From the NCBI RefSeq assembly GCF_011604685.1, contig NZ_CP050063.1, forward strand, positions 7,605,001 through 7,669,000: a stretch of 64,000 nucleotides of DNA, in the 5' to 3' direction. Shown one piece after another: positions 53,371 through 62,984 of the stretch; the stretch's first letter is position 1, and every line of letters starts with the position of its first letter. The notes under the pieces are model-generated. The model was not told the origin of the DNA. It did no database searches and saw only the letters and a list, made by a program, of their open reading frames with translations. The DNA comes from Spirosoma aureum. GTDB lineage: Bacteria > Bacteroidota > Bacteroidia > Cytophagales > Spirosomataceae. A program made the translations under genes and the position numbers.

Positions 53371-55722
53371 ATGTCCAATCAGAATAACTATGCGTATGCT
53401 CCGTACCAGGTGTATGAAGCCGAGAATACGCCTAATCTGCGGATGATACTTATGCGGTATGCACAACACTGGAAGTGGTTTGTGCTCTCGCTTCTATTAA
53501 CTGCGGGTGCTGCTTATGCCTATTTGCTATACCAGACACCCATTTATAAGGTACAGACCAGCCTGTTGATCAAAGACGACAAGAAAGGGCTTAGTGAAGA
53601 CAACATTTTGAAAGAAATGGACATTTTCACACCCAAGAAAGTCATCGAAAACGAAATGGAAATCCTGAAGTCCTACGCGCTCATGGACAAAGTCGTATCC
53701 CGGCTTGGCCTGGATGTGCAGTATTTTCATCCTACAAATACAATTAAAAAGGAGATTTACAATGAATCGCCAATTCGGGTCATTGTTGAAAAAGGCCGCC
53801 CGATCCTTTACGAAACAGATTTAACGATTACGGTTGAAAAACCTGGATCTGTTCGTATTGACGATGCTGTTTACCCAGTTAATCAGAGCATCAAAACACC
53901 TTATGGTCGTCTGCGGATATTCGCCCGCGATCCATTAAAACCCAGCGCAGAACCAATTATAGTGCGCGTGTCGCCCCGGCAAAAAACAGTTGATGGTTTT
54001 CTGAAGCGGCTAACCGTCGATCCAAGCAGTAAGGCGTCAACGGTATTACAGATGACCCTCGAAGATGCCGTTCCGCAAAAAGGTGAAGCGGTACTCAATG
54101 AATTAATCACCGAATACAATTCGGCTGCTATCGTCGATAAAAACATTGTCGCATCAAATACGCTGAACTTTATTGAAGAGCGCTTACAACTCATTGCGGG
54201 CGAATTATCGACCGTTGAAAAAGGCGTTGAATCGTACAAATCGGCTGAAGGAATCACTGATCTAAGTTCGCAGGCGGCCGTATTTCTGGAAACGGTGAAA
54301 GAAAATGACGACCAACTGAATCAGGCAACCATTCAGCTAGGCATCATTCAGGATCTCGAACGCTACGTTAACAGCAAATCGACTGAGCGAGGGGTTGCTC
54401 CGAGCGCCCTTACAATCAGTGACCCAGTATTACTTGGTTTAGTTGGAAAGGTAAGCGAGCTGGAATTACAGCGGGATCAACTGAGCCGGACAACGACGAT
54501 CAATAACCCACTTCTGCAATCATTGGATTCACAGATTAAGGCAACGAAAGAGAGTCTGTCCGAAAATATTCAGAACCTCAAACGGACACTCAGCAGTACG
54601 CAATCCAAGCTGAAATCGACCAATCGGCAGTTAGAGGCTCAAATTCGCACGATTCCGACTAAAGAACGGGCATTGGTAAACATCACCCGCCAGCAGTCAA
54701 TCAAAAACAATCTGTATACCTATCTGCTGGAAAAGCGGGAAGAAACGGCTCTTTCGTATGCGTCAACCGTAGCCGATAGCCGCACTATCGATCCGCCCCG
54801 CAGTGGAAGTGAGCCTATCAAGCCTGTAAAAAGCACCATTTTTCTGATGTTCGGTCTATTGGGTCTGGTTTTACCGATTGGGGTACTGGGTGCGCGTGAT
54901 GCGTTAAACAACCGCATTAGCCGCCGATCTGACGTAGAGGCCATATCGCAGGTGCCAATTTTAGGCGAAATTGTCTCCAGCCGAAATGTAGATCCACTGA
55001 TTATGGTATCGGGGCAACGCTCCATCATTGCCGAGCAGATCCGAGCCTTGCGTACTAACCTTCAGTTTCTGCGCAGCAACCCAACCGGTAGCCAGGTCGT
55101 GATGTTCACATCAAGTATCAGTGGCGAAGGCAAATCGTTTTTGTCGCTGAATCTGGGAGCCAGTCTGGCACTAGTCGATCGTCCGACTGTAATCCTGGAA
55201 ATGGATCTTCGTAAACCGAAAATTCACTCGGTGCTTGGAATTACCAATACAATTGGCATTAGTAATTACTTAATTCAGGAGGCAACGCTTGATGATGTCT
55301 TACAGGAGATTCCGGGCTTTCCGAACTACCACATTATTACCTGCGGACCGATTCCGCCAAACCCGGCCGAGCTACTGAGCAGCCCCGCTTTAGAGCAGTT
55401 GTTCCGGGAGTTACGTGAGCGGTTTGCCTATGTTATTGTCGATTCACCACCGATTGGTTTAGTGACAGATGCGCAGTTAATCGCGCCATTCGTCGATGCG
55501 ACGATGTTCATGGTACGCCATGATCACACGCCCAAGGCGTACCTCCGAATGATCGACAATCTCTATAAAGAGCATCGTTTCCAGCGTCTGAACCTGATTC
55601 TGAACGCAGTAGGCGGTGGTGAGTCGTATCAATATGGTTATGGGTACGGTTACAGCAATTATGGTGGCTACTACGAAGAATCGAATCAGGTAGCCAAAGC
55701 GTCGGCCCGTAAACGGCGCTAA
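53371..55722 (+). CDS. Wzc-type tyrosine autokinase / chain-length regulator
   Basis: The 783-residue inner-membrane protein joins a Wzz/GNVR periplasmic region with a BY-kinase domain. A first membrane helix lies at about 33-52, a long coiled-coil region at about 230-440, and a second helix near 490-508. The kinase holds Walker A SGEGKS (Lys588), Walker A' ILEMDLRKPK and Walker B VIVDSPP. The C-terminal tail has eight tyrosines in 17 residues (SYQYGYGYGYSNYGGYY), the usual autophosphorylation cluster. It controls polymer length and export with the Wza-like protein. No phosphatase gene is seen in the window. Confidence 0.95.
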   Translation: MSNQNNYAYAPYQVYEAENTPNLRMILMRYAQHWKWFVLSLLLTAGAAYAYLLYQTPIYKVQTSLLIKDDKKGLSEDNILKEMDIFTPKKVIENEMEILKSYALMDKVVSRLGLDVQYFHPTNTIKKEIYNESPIRVIVEKGRPILYETDLTITVEKPGSVRIDDAVYPVNQSIKTPYGRLRIFARDPLKPSAEPIIVRVSPRQKTVDGFLKRLTVDPSSKASTVLQMTLEDAVPQKGEAVLNELITEYNSAAIVDKNIVASNTLNFIEERLQLIAGELSTVEKGVESYKSAEGITDLSSQAAVFLETVKENDDQLNQATIQLGIIQDLERYVNSKSTERGVAPSALTISDPVLLGLVGKVSELELQRDQLSRTTTINNPLLQSLDSQIKATKESLSENIQNLKRTLSSTQSKLKSTNRQLEAQIRTIPTKERALVNITRQQSIKNNLYTYLLEKREETALSYASTVADSRTIDPPRSGSEPIKPVKSTIFLMFGLLGLVLPIGVLGARDALNNRISRRSDVEAISQVPILGEIVSSRNVDPLIMVSGQRSIIAEQIRALRTNLQFLRSNPTGSQVVMFTSSISGEGKSFLSLNLGASLALVDRPTVILEMDLRKPKIHSVLGITNTIGISNYLIQEATLDDVLQEIPGFPNYHIITCGPIPPNPAELLSSPALEQLFRELRERFAYVIVDSPPIGLVTDAQLIAPFVDATMFMVRHDHTPKAYLRMIDNLYKEHRFQRLNLILNAVGGGESYQYGYGYGYSNYGGYYEESNQVAKASARKRR

Positions 55723-55765
55723 CGAAATGACTTTAAGTTAACGGACTACTAACCCGCTCATTCAC

Positions 55766-56452
55766 ATGCTCGACTTTTCATTGCCGTCGCTCAATGACCC
55801 AGCGGTAATCAACGAATCGTTTTCAGCAGAAGGTAATGCTACAACCAGATCGGCTCAGATATACCGATGGGTAAAGCGTCTGTTCGATGTTATGGTATCC
55901 AGTGTGGTCATTATTTCGCTGCTGATCTGGCTGGTGCCTGTAATTGGTTTGCTCATTCGGCTGACCTCACCCGGCCCAATCGTATTCATGCAATTACGAA
56001 CGGGCCGGAATGGTCGTCCATTTCGATGCTTCAAGTTTCGTACGATGACTTACGAACGGGAAGCCGAATTTCGGCAGGCCACTAAAAACGATATGCGTGT
56101 AACCCGCGTTGGGCGCATCCTGCGCAAATCGAACCTCGACGAACTGCCCCAGGTTTTTAATGTGCTGCTGGGCGATATGAGCATTGTGGGGCCTCGCCCC
56201 CACCCGATTCAACTGGATGCGAAACACTGGAAAACGTTGCCGGGTTACCCGGCCCGGTATGTGGTAAAGCCAGGAATTACAGGGCTGGCCCAATCGCGGG
56301 GTTGCCGGGGCGAAACGGCTCATGTGCTTGACATGAAGCACCGAGTCCGTTACGATCACCTTTATATCCGCAGGCAATCGTTACCGCTGGACCTTAAAAT
56401 CTGTTTCTGGACAGCCTACAAAATGGTGAAAGGTGACGAAAAGGCGCACTGA
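55766..56452 (+). CDS. Initiating sugar-phosphate transferase
   Basis: The 228-residue membrane protein is a monotopic phosphoglycosyl transferase (bacterial sugar transferase family). The re-entrant or spanning helix is near residues 40-65 ([19 protein letters not shown]). The catalytic core follows: [37 protein letters not shown] with the catalytic Asp-Glu pair, [10 protein letters not shown] and [10 protein letters not shown]. It loads the first sugar phosphate on undecaprenyl phosphate and so starts the repeat unit. It lacks the long N-terminal membrane domain of WbaP. Confidence 0.95.
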   Translation: MLDFSLPSLNDPAVINESFSAEGNATTRSAQIYRWVKRLFDVMVSSVVIISLLIWLVPVIGLLIRLTSPGPIVFMQLRTGRNGRPFRCFKFRTMTYEREAEFRQATKNDMRVTRVGRILRKSNLDELPQVFNVLLGDMSIVGPRPHPIQLDAKHWKTLPGYPARYVVKPGITGLAQSRGCRGETAHVLDMKHRVRYDHLYIRRQSLPLDLKICFWTAYKMVKGDEKAH

Positions 56453-56479
56453 TTCACACCACCAACTTATCTGATAAGC

Positions 56480-57928
56480 ATGAAGTTACTGCATAAAAAT
56501 TCATTGAGTGGCGTTGGACAATTGGTACTAACAGCCGGTCTGACCTTTTTCAGTATACCTATATTTATCAGAACATTAGGTGATGAAGCTTATGGAGCTT
56601 TCTCAATCGTAACATTGGCTGGCAATCTTAACATTTTTGCTAACCTCGGCTTAAACACCGCTTTACTTAAGTTTCTGTCGGTACAGGGGAAATCGAAAGA
56701 GTCTGACCATGATATTGCCCTGACGCTTGGACTGCTACTGCTGATTATGGTTCCGTTAAGTACGCTTGCCATTTATCAACAATCATACATTTTGCAATCT
56801 ATGCTAGGTATGTCGACCAAGCTTTATATTCAGGTGGCTACCTTATATCGATGTGTTGTGGTAGCCAATCTGATTATTCTGCTGGGTCAAACATTCACTA
56901 CGGTTCTGGACTCCCAACAGCGTATGTACCTGACGAATTTTTATCAGCTGATTTACAGCATCCTATACTGGGGTGGGCTTATAGTAGTCGTTAGCCTCGG
57001 TTATGGACTCCCTGAAATCGGATTTATTATTCTGGCGGCTGCTATAATTTGGTTTAGTCTGGTACTTATAGCAGCCTGGCGAATTTGGGGATGGTTGCAA
57101 TTAGAAGGCTTGCGAGCTAACCTGGTCCGAATAGCTCGTAAACAGATATCATTCAGTTCTAAAGTGTACGCAGCTGGTCTACTAACTATGCTTTTTGAGC
57201 CTATGACCAAAGTGTTAGTTGCACGCCTGATTGGTGTGAGAGAAGTGGGATATTTAGAGATTGCCTATAAAGTTCGATCACAGCTGTGGGCACTGGTAAC
57301 GAAGGTTACTTATCCGATTTACCCAAAAATTGCGCGTGAAAACGATCCCCACCAGCTTAGTCAACTTTTGGGTGGTTATCAAACAGGAATGCTACTGATT
57401 ATGATGCCTTTCCTGTTGTTTTTATCGCTCGCATTGCCAGACTTATTTTTATTATGGTTGCCAACGACCACTACCATCATCGTAACAGCCACCCTCTATA
57501 TTTCGGCAACGTTCGTCATCAACAGCCTGTCAATTCCCCCTTATTATTTTCTGATGAGCCGCCAGCATGTCAGTAAAACAGTCTGGATACAGTTAACAAA
57601 TGTGGGCGTTAATCTACTTGTCATTCTGCTAACCTACCGCGTCATGGGCATTTATGGATTTATACTAGGAAATTCCATAGCTATTCTTACTTCTATGGTT
57701 TTATGCCTGTATTATCAGAAAAAATACCTTGGAAAACTGGCAATTGACATGGCTCATATACGTCGATTTTTGATAATTGTACTTCCAGTTAGTGGAATAG
57801 CCCTGGTTAGTAACTCACTGCTACATGAATCCTGGCTACGACTTGGTGTAATAGGCATTTTGACGGTAATTCTGTATGGCTTACTCCTGCGGAATTCTTA
57901 CAAAATGTTGAAATCTATAGCTATCTAA
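56480..57928 (+). CDS. Wzx-type polysaccharide flippase
   Basis: The 482-residue protein has about 12-14 hydrophobic helices spread over its length and the MOP/Wzx-like start (LSGVGQLVLTAGLTFFSIPIFIRTLGDEAYG), with LNIFANLGLNTALLKFLS next. It should move the lipid-linked repeat unit across the inner membrane. It is 27 bases after the sugar transferase gene. It ends just before an acyltransferase gene. The polymerase-like gene two positions later fits a Wzx/Wzy pathway. Confidence 0.93.
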   Translation: MKLLHKNSLSGVGQLVLTAGLTFFSIPIFIRTLGDEAYGAFSIVTLAGNLNIFANLGLNTALLKFLSVQGKSKESDHDIALTLGLLLLIMVPLSTLAIYQQSYILQSMLGMSTKLYIQVATLYRCVVVANLIILLGQTFTTVLDSQQRMYLTNFYQLIYSILYWGGLIVVVSLGYGLPEIGFIILAAAIIWFSLVLIAAWRIWGWLQLEGLRANLVRIARKQISFSSKVYAAGLLTMLFEPMTKVLVARLIGVREVGYLEIAYKVRSQLWALVTKVTYPIYPKIARENDPHQLSQLLGGYQTGMLLIMMPFLLFLSLALPDLFLLWLPTTTTIIVTATLYISATFVINSLSIPPYYFLMSRQHVSKTVWIQLTNVGVNLLVILLTYRVMGIYGFILGNSIAILTSMVLCLYYQKKYLGKLAIDMAHIRRFLIIVLPVSGIALVSNSLLHESWLRLGVIGILTVILYGLLLRNSYKMLKSIAI

Positions 57929-57934
57929 TTGACC

Positions 57935-58597
57935 ATGAGAAAGTTATTGCGTAACATATCCCGCATGGTAAAAGAAAACCTAGCTCTGATTCGATCAACT
58001 ATCACTTATCATAAAATCAAGCTATTTTACCCACGCGTCAAGTTGGGTCAGAATGTTCGGTTCTATGGACCAATTCAATTGCGGATTTCGGGAACAGCTA
58101 CCGTTCATATTGGCGATAATGTTACGTTTCGCTCGTCGACTTCATACAATTTTGTTGGCATCAACAGACCTGTTTCAATTTACGTAGGTGATCAGGCAAC
58201 GCTGGAAATTGGCCACAATTGTGGGTTTTCAGGAACAGCTATTTTCGTGACCAGTAGCATACATGTTGGTTCATATAGCAATTTTGGAGGCAACAGCAGT
58301 CTTTGGGATACAGATTTTCATCCGCTCGACTATAGGTTACGTCGCGTGCAGTTAGAAGGAACCAGAACGTCTCCTATCAAGATAGGCGAAGATGTTTTTA
58401 TTGGGGCTAATGTATTAATTCTTAAGGGTGTTACAATAGGCCCACGGTCGATTGTAGGGGCAGGTTCGGTTGTGAGCAAAGCTATTCCGGCAGATCAGAT
58501 CTGGGCCGGAAACCCGGCCCAGTTTATCCGCTATATACAATCAGCGCCTATTGATTACAATGCGAATTCGTCGCAGTTGGAAGTTTTACCTGCTTAA
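57935..58597 (+). CDS. Left-handed beta-helix acyltransferase
   Basis: From the ATG at 57935 the product is 220 residues; a TTG at 57929 directly after the flippase stop would add two. The hexapeptide repeats of a left-handed beta-helix are clear (VHIGDNVTF, LEIGHNCGF, IHVGSYSNFGG, IKIGEDVFIGANVLILKGVTIG), followed by GAGSVVSKAIPADQIWAGNPA. It is probably an O-acetyltransferase, with WGTDFHP replaced by WDTDFHPLD-like sequence that contains the usual His. It should modify a sugar of the repeat unit. Confidence 0.9.
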   Translation: MRKLLRNISRMVKENLALIRSTITYHKIKLFYPRVKLGQNVRFYGPIQLRISGTATVHIGDNVTFRSSTSYNFVGINRPVSIYVGDQATLEIGHNCGFSGTAIFVTSSIHVGSYSNFGGNSSLWDTDFHPLDYRLRRVQLEGTRTSPIKIGEDVFIGANVLILKGVTIGPRSIVGAGSVVSKAIPADQIWAGNPAQFIRYIQSAPIDYNANSSQLEVLPA

Positions 58598-58609
58598 ACC
58601 ATTCGTCAT

Positions 58610-59995
58610 ATGCTGGGCATCTTATTAACATTGCTGGCGTTAATGTTATTCATTAACAAACGGTACGAATATTCTTTGCTGGCTTTTCTCTTATTAATCA
58701 CAAACGGCTTCCAGATACTTCCATCCGCCGTTTTGTTAACGGGAGCCCCTGTCGAGAAACCGACAGATATGGCTATTTTTTTTGTATTGGGCGTCTTTCT
58801 TCATCGCTTCGATACAATAAGGCAGATTATTAGACATGAGCGTATTTTTCGCTGGCTACTTGCCTTTTTGGCCTTTATTGCACTGGATGCCATCTATAGT
58901 TATCAGGTGTTAGGATATGATCTTATAGGAATTCTTAAAGTTTTTCGAAATTACCTGTGTCTGCTCAGTTTCGGCGTGTTTGTCATGGTGCCTACTCCTG
59001 TTTTGCTTCGTGTATTACATGTATTAGCCGTTATTACAGTTATTCAGTGTATCCTATATCTAGCTCAGATACCCACTGGTGTCGCATTACTTCAAGCGGG
59101 TTCAGCCGGTAGTGAAATAACAGTTCATGGATCGGAAGAAACTGGATTTATCCGGTTTTATAACACGCCAATGTTTTTAACGCCTACGCTGTTTTATTAT
59201 CTGTTTGTATTTCATTGTAAATCTCAAGTAATCCATAAACTGGTATTGAGTCTACTGATCTTGACAGTAGTGGCTCCTATGCACCGCAACTATATGTTTT
59301 GCTTAGCCTTGGTAGCCAGTCTGCATGTTTTATTCCATCAATCGCAAAAACGACGCATTTTATACATAGCGGGTTTGCTACTGATTGGTTTTGGGCTTTT
59401 AACGGTCGATCCCGTAAACAACCGACTGACTCAAGGCCTTGATGATTTTAAACAAACTTTTACCGGAAAGCAGTCATTTGCCAATAAAGATTATGACAAT
59501 AACACGTTTGCTTACCGGATGGCCCATCTCTTCGAACGTATAGACTATGTCGTTAGCCAACCCGACCGGTATGTATTTGGTATTGGCCTGTTGTCAGAAG
59601 ATACGCGTCAAGCTGAAAAATTACCTTTTAGTGTCGGCGTATTTAACGAACGTCTTGAACGAACCACACAAATAAATACTGGTGATATTGCATGGTCGTT
59701 ACTGATTCTGCAACTGGGCTTTTTAGGGACAGGTTTATTCGTTCTGTTAATGATCCATTTTATCCGTTTTTTCTATCAACATCGATCAATTCCGTTCAGT
59801 GCACTCGGCCTATCGACACTTTCACTTACATTATTGATTTCTTTTACAGGAACCGAGATTCTGATGATTCCTTTTCGAACGTACTTATTACTATTGGCGG
59901 CTATTGTTGTAAAAATGGCTTATTCTCCTGGTGCTGTCTCCGTAAGCCCTAATCAGGCTCAGCCAATATATAATCAGCCCCTTGTACAGGTATAG
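58610..59995 (+). CDS. Wzy-like polymerase / O-antigen ligase-family membrane protein
   Basis: The 461-residue integral membrane protein has about 10-12 hydrophobic helices. A larger soluble loop at about 275-365 (LDDFKQTFTGKQSFANKDYDN split by turns, FERIDYV and FGIGLLSEDTRQAEKL) is placed like the periplasmic loop of O-antigen polymerases and ligases. Sequence similarity is weak, as is normal for Wzy. Its position between flippase/acyltransferase and glycosyltransferases supports the polymerase role. Confidence 0.82.
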   Translation: MLGILLTLLALMLFINKRYEYSLLAFLLLITNGFQILPSAVLLTGAPVEKPTDMAIFFVLGVFLHRFDTIRQIIRHERIFRWLLAFLAFIALDAIYSYQVLGYDLIGILKVFRNYLCLLSFGVFVMVPTPVLLRVLHVLAVITVIQCILYLAQIPTGVALLQAGSAGSEITVHGSEETGFIRFYNTPMFLTPTLFYYLFVFHCKSQVIHKLVLSLLILTVVAPMHRNYMFCLALVASLHVLFHQSQKRRILYIAGLLLIGFGLLTVDPVNNRLTQGLDDFKQTFTGKQSFANKDYDNNTFAYRMAHLFERIDYVVSQPDRYVFGIGLLSEDTRQAEKLPFSVGVFNERLERTTQINTGDIAWSLLILQLGFLGTGLFVLLMIHFIRFFYQHRSIPFSALGLSTLSLTLLISFTGTEILMIPFRTYLLLLAAIVVKMAYSPGAVSVSPNQAQPIYNQPLVQV

Positions 59996-60053
59996 TCAGG
60001 ATTTGGGCTTTGCATCTGTTTAAACGTTATTATCAATAAAAACCGCACTAGCT

Positions 60054-60854
60054 ATGAATGTAAAACTCCCCAAAGTGTCTATCATAACACCTTCCTATAA
60101 TCAGGGGCGTTTTATTGAAGCCACTATCCAGTCAGTACTGAATCAAACTTATCCGAACATTGAATATATTATTATTGATGGTGGATCAACTGATCAGACA
60201 ATGTCAGTCGTTGAGCGTTATCGTTCCCAAATCGATATAGTTATTCATGAGAAAGATCGAGGCCAGTCTGATGCAATTAACAAAGGGTTTAAACTGGCAA
60301 CAGGCGAATTGGTTGGCTGGCTTAATTCTGATGACATTTTATATCCCGAATGTGTTGCCGAAATCGTGCGACTGTATGAACAACATCCTGATGGCTCCAT
60401 CTATTATATTCCCCTACAAAATGGAATTGATGCTGCCGGACGTGTTCATAATCTGGCACATCGGGAAATTCCGGATAAACAATATCTGCTAAATGAAGAC
60501 TATAGTATCATTCAGCCCTCTTCCTTTTATAACCGGAATAGTGTTATAAAAGCAGGGTATGTTGATGATAGAATTCACTATTGCATGGATTTGGACCTTT
60601 GGCTTAGGCTACTCGACTGGGGGCCCATTTACTACTCCAAAGTCAATGTACCCCTTTCCGGCTTCAGAAACTGGGAGCTTTCCAAGACAACAACTGGCAC
60701 CGACAAATTCTTGAAAGAAATCGAGAAAACGCTGCTAAAGCACGGAGCTTCTGCTTATTCTAAAAATATGCGTAGAATCCAAATTAGTCTGCTCAAAGTT
60801 CACATCAAACGTTTCCTGCGCTATGAAAATGCACGTAAGCCTGTTCTATCATAA
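60054..60854 (+). CDS. GT2-family glycosyltransferase
   Basis: The 266-residue protein has a GT-A fold: VSIITPSYNQGRFIEATIQSVLNQTYPNIEYIIIDGGSTD, split over two strands, then EKDRGQSDAINKGFKLATGELVGWLNSDDIL with the DxD-like SDD, and MDLDLWLRLL. It should add one sugar to the lipid-linked repeat unit at the inner face of the membrane. The next gene starts within its 3' end, overlapping by 32 bases, which suggests translational coupling. Confidence 0.94.
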   Translation: MNVKLPKVSIITPSYNQGRFIEATIQSVLNQTYPNIEYIIIDGGSTDQTMSVVERYRSQIDIVIHEKDRGQSDAINKGFKLATGELVGWLNSDDILYPECVAEIVRLYEQHPDGSIYYIPLQNGIDAAGRVHNLAHREIPDKQYLLNEDYSIIQPSSFYNRNSVIKAGYVDDRIHYCMDLDLWLRLLDWGPIYYSKVNVPLSGFRNWELSKTTTGTDKFLKEIEKTLLKHGASAYSKNMRRIQISLLKVHIKRFLRYENARKPVLS

Positions 60855-61938
60855 GGCCATTACCCCTCCTCATGCTAATCAGATCTTTACTGGTTTTAAA
60901 GCCTTGAGTAAACAGGGGTTAATTCAACTAAGCCTTCATCAAACCAATGAGTCTGTTTTTGTTGACGCTAGTTTACCAATCGTGCGGGCTTGTATTGATG
61001 GTGAAGTAAATCTCATTTATGATACGCTCGATGGATACCGATTTGATCATAGCTGTTCGCTCCAGGAGAATGTAAAACTGCTGGATAAGGTTTTGAATTC
61101 ATGTGATTTTTATTTCAAACGGTCCTTCTCAAGTGCGTTAAACAGCACGCTCACAAATACCAACATCTACAGACTTGGCCTGAATGTTAAATTACATAAC
61201 GAGCTGTACAGTGAGCTTTTGCACACAAAACTATTGTCAAAAGAGTTTGCCAAGCTACTGATTGGAAAGAGCAGAACACTGGCTAATCTATTTAATCAAG
61301 AATATTACGGTGATCATTTATTTCAGACTCTGAATTCACTTCCTGCAATTAAAAAAGATTATTTCTACCCAAACTCCATTTTATACTTAACCCGCTCCAG
61401 AGACCCGTATGGGCAGGCATTACCTGAAGATTTGGTAGAAGAAAGGCATTCCATGAATGAATTGCGGGCAGCCTGCATAAGAGCCTGCCGAAAAGAATTT
61501 GGTTCTTACTTTGTTGGGGGTATCTCCGACTCTGCCTTTGCCCGCTCAGCCTACCCCGATTTGGTTATGCCTAAATCGTTAACACGACAGTCGAACTATT
61601 TCAGGTTGATTCAGGAAGCGTCTATTTGTGTAGCGACAAACGGGCTGCACGACTCCATTGGCTGGAAGGTAGCCGAGTATGTATCTTATTCAAAGGCTAT
61701 TGTATCCGAGCCTTTAAAATATGATCTGCCGGGCAATTTCAGCACACCAGCCAATTACCTTACGTTCGACTCTGTTGACTCTTTATTAAATCAAATCAAT
61801 TATCTACGTCAGAATCAGGACAAACTAATTGCTATGATGAAGAGTAACTACGCCTATTATCATAACTGGGTTCGTCCAGACGCTATGGTTCTGAATACGC
61901 TACTGAAAGCAATGTCTCTGCAATCTCAGCTCGTATGA
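60823..61938 (+). CDS. GT-B-type glycosyltransferase-like protein
   Basis: The 371-residue protein starts MKMHVSLFYHKAITPPHANQ inside the previous gene (32-base overlap); ATG at 60829 is an alternative. It is less conserved than its neighbours. The C-terminal half has a GT-B-like donor side: SICVATNGLHDSIGWKVAEYVSYSKAIVSEP, then FSTPANYLTFDSVDSLLNQI. The N-terminal half resembles no motif I know. It probably transfers a sugar of the repeat unit; the sugar is unknown. Its stop overlaps the next ATG by four bases. Confidence 0.75.
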   Translation: MKMHVSLFYHKAITPPHANQIFTGFKALSKQGLIQLSLHQTNESVFVDASLPIVRACIDGEVNLIYDTLDGYRFDHSCSLQENVKLLDKVLNSCDFYFKRSFSSALNSTLTNTNIYRLGLNVKLHNELYSELLHTKLLSKEFAKLLIGKSRTLANLFNQEYYGDHLFQTLNSLPAIKKDYFYPNSILYLTRSRDPYGQALPEDLVEERHSMNELRAACIRACRKEFGSYFVGGISDSAFARSAYPDLVMPKSLTRQSNYFRLIQEASICVATNGLHDSIGWKVAEYVSYSKAIVSEPLKYDLPGNFSTPANYLTFDSVDSLLNQINYLRQNQDKLIAMMKSNYAYYHNWVRPDAMVLNTLLKAMSLQSQLV

Positions 61939-62969
61939 AAATCGTTCATATCAACTTTGGTTTAGAGACGGGTGGAATCGAAACCATGCTGGTGGATATT
62001 CTCAACGAGCAATGTGCGGATGCAACGGTATATTTATTACTGATCAATGAGCAGATCGACGTCAATTTGATAGCGACAATTGATCCTCGTGTGCAGATTT
62101 TGCGTATTGGACGCCCAAAGGGTAGCCGAAATCCACTGTACATTACAAAATTAAATGCAGCCTTACTCCGACTAAAACCAGATGTTGTCCATTGCCATAA
62201 TCATCAGATTGCCAGGCTACTCTGGGGTCGCACCGGACGGCGCTATCTAACGATTCACGATGTACAGGTACCAACCTCCTATTTTGGTCGCTATGATAAA
62301 CTATTTGCAATTTCCGACATCGTTCGGCAGGATGTTTTGCAACGAACAGGTCTGGATGCGTACCGGATTTATAATGGCATCCGGACAGAAGCGATTGTAG
62401 CCAGAACTGCCTATTCAGCAAATGATGTATTTCGAATTGTGCAAATCAGTCGCCTACAGCATAATAAAAAAGGCCAGCATATTCTGTTAAACGCTTTACG
62501 TGAATTGGTTTACTCTTACCACCTTACTCATCTGCGGGTTGAGTTCGTGGGTGAAGGTGATTCAAGGATTTATTTGCAACAATTAACCAATGAGCTTGGC
62601 TTGACCGACTATGTCACCTTTGCAGGCCTAAAAACCCGGGCCGACTTATACCAGGAATTACAAAATTATCACTTGCTGGTACAGCCTTCTCTCTATGAAG
62701 GCTTTGGCCTTACAGTAGCAGAGGGTATGGCCGCCGGAGTACCGGTATTGGTATCAGCCATTGACGGCCCGATGGAATTGATCGATAACGATCGATTTGG
62801 CTATTCTTTTCCTTCGGGCGATGCACATCAACTCGCCGAACGCATTCGGGGGTTGGTGCTGGATTACGAATCAAAAGCTGTCCGGACGATGGCTACCAGT
62901 GCCCGGCAACATGCCTGTACAACTTTCGATGTTCGACAAACGGCTAGTCGGTATCTGGCTAGCTATTGA
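61935..62969 (+). CDS. GT4-family glycosyltransferase
   Basis: The 344-residue GT-B retaining glycosyltransferase has MKIVHINFGLETGGIETMLVDIL at the N-terminus, VVHCHNHQIARLL, and the donor-binding side with FRIVQISRLQHNKKGQHIL, VEFVGEGD, VTFAGLKTRADLY and QPSLYEGFGLTVAEGMAAGVPVL, which includes the EX7E motif (EGFGLTVAE). It overlaps the previous gene by four bases (ATGA). It adds a further sugar to the repeat unit. Confidence 0.95.
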   Translation: MKIVHINFGLETGGIETMLVDILNEQCADATVYLLLINEQIDVNLIATIDPRVQILRIGRPKGSRNPLYITKLNAALLRLKPDVVHCHNHQIARLLWGRTGRRYLTIHDVQVPTSYFGRYDKLFAISDIVRQDVLQRTGLDAYRIYNGIRTEAIVARTAYSANDVFRIVQISRLQHNKKGQHILLNALRELVYSYHLTHLRVEFVGEGDSRIYLQQLTNELGLTDYVTFAGLKTRADLYQELQNYHLLVQPSLYEGFGLTVAEGMAAGVPVLVSAIDGPMELIDNDRFGYSFPSGDAHQLAERIRGLVLDYESKAVRTMATSARQHACTTFDVRQTASRYLASY

Positions 62970-62984
62970 TAAGCTAAAAACACG

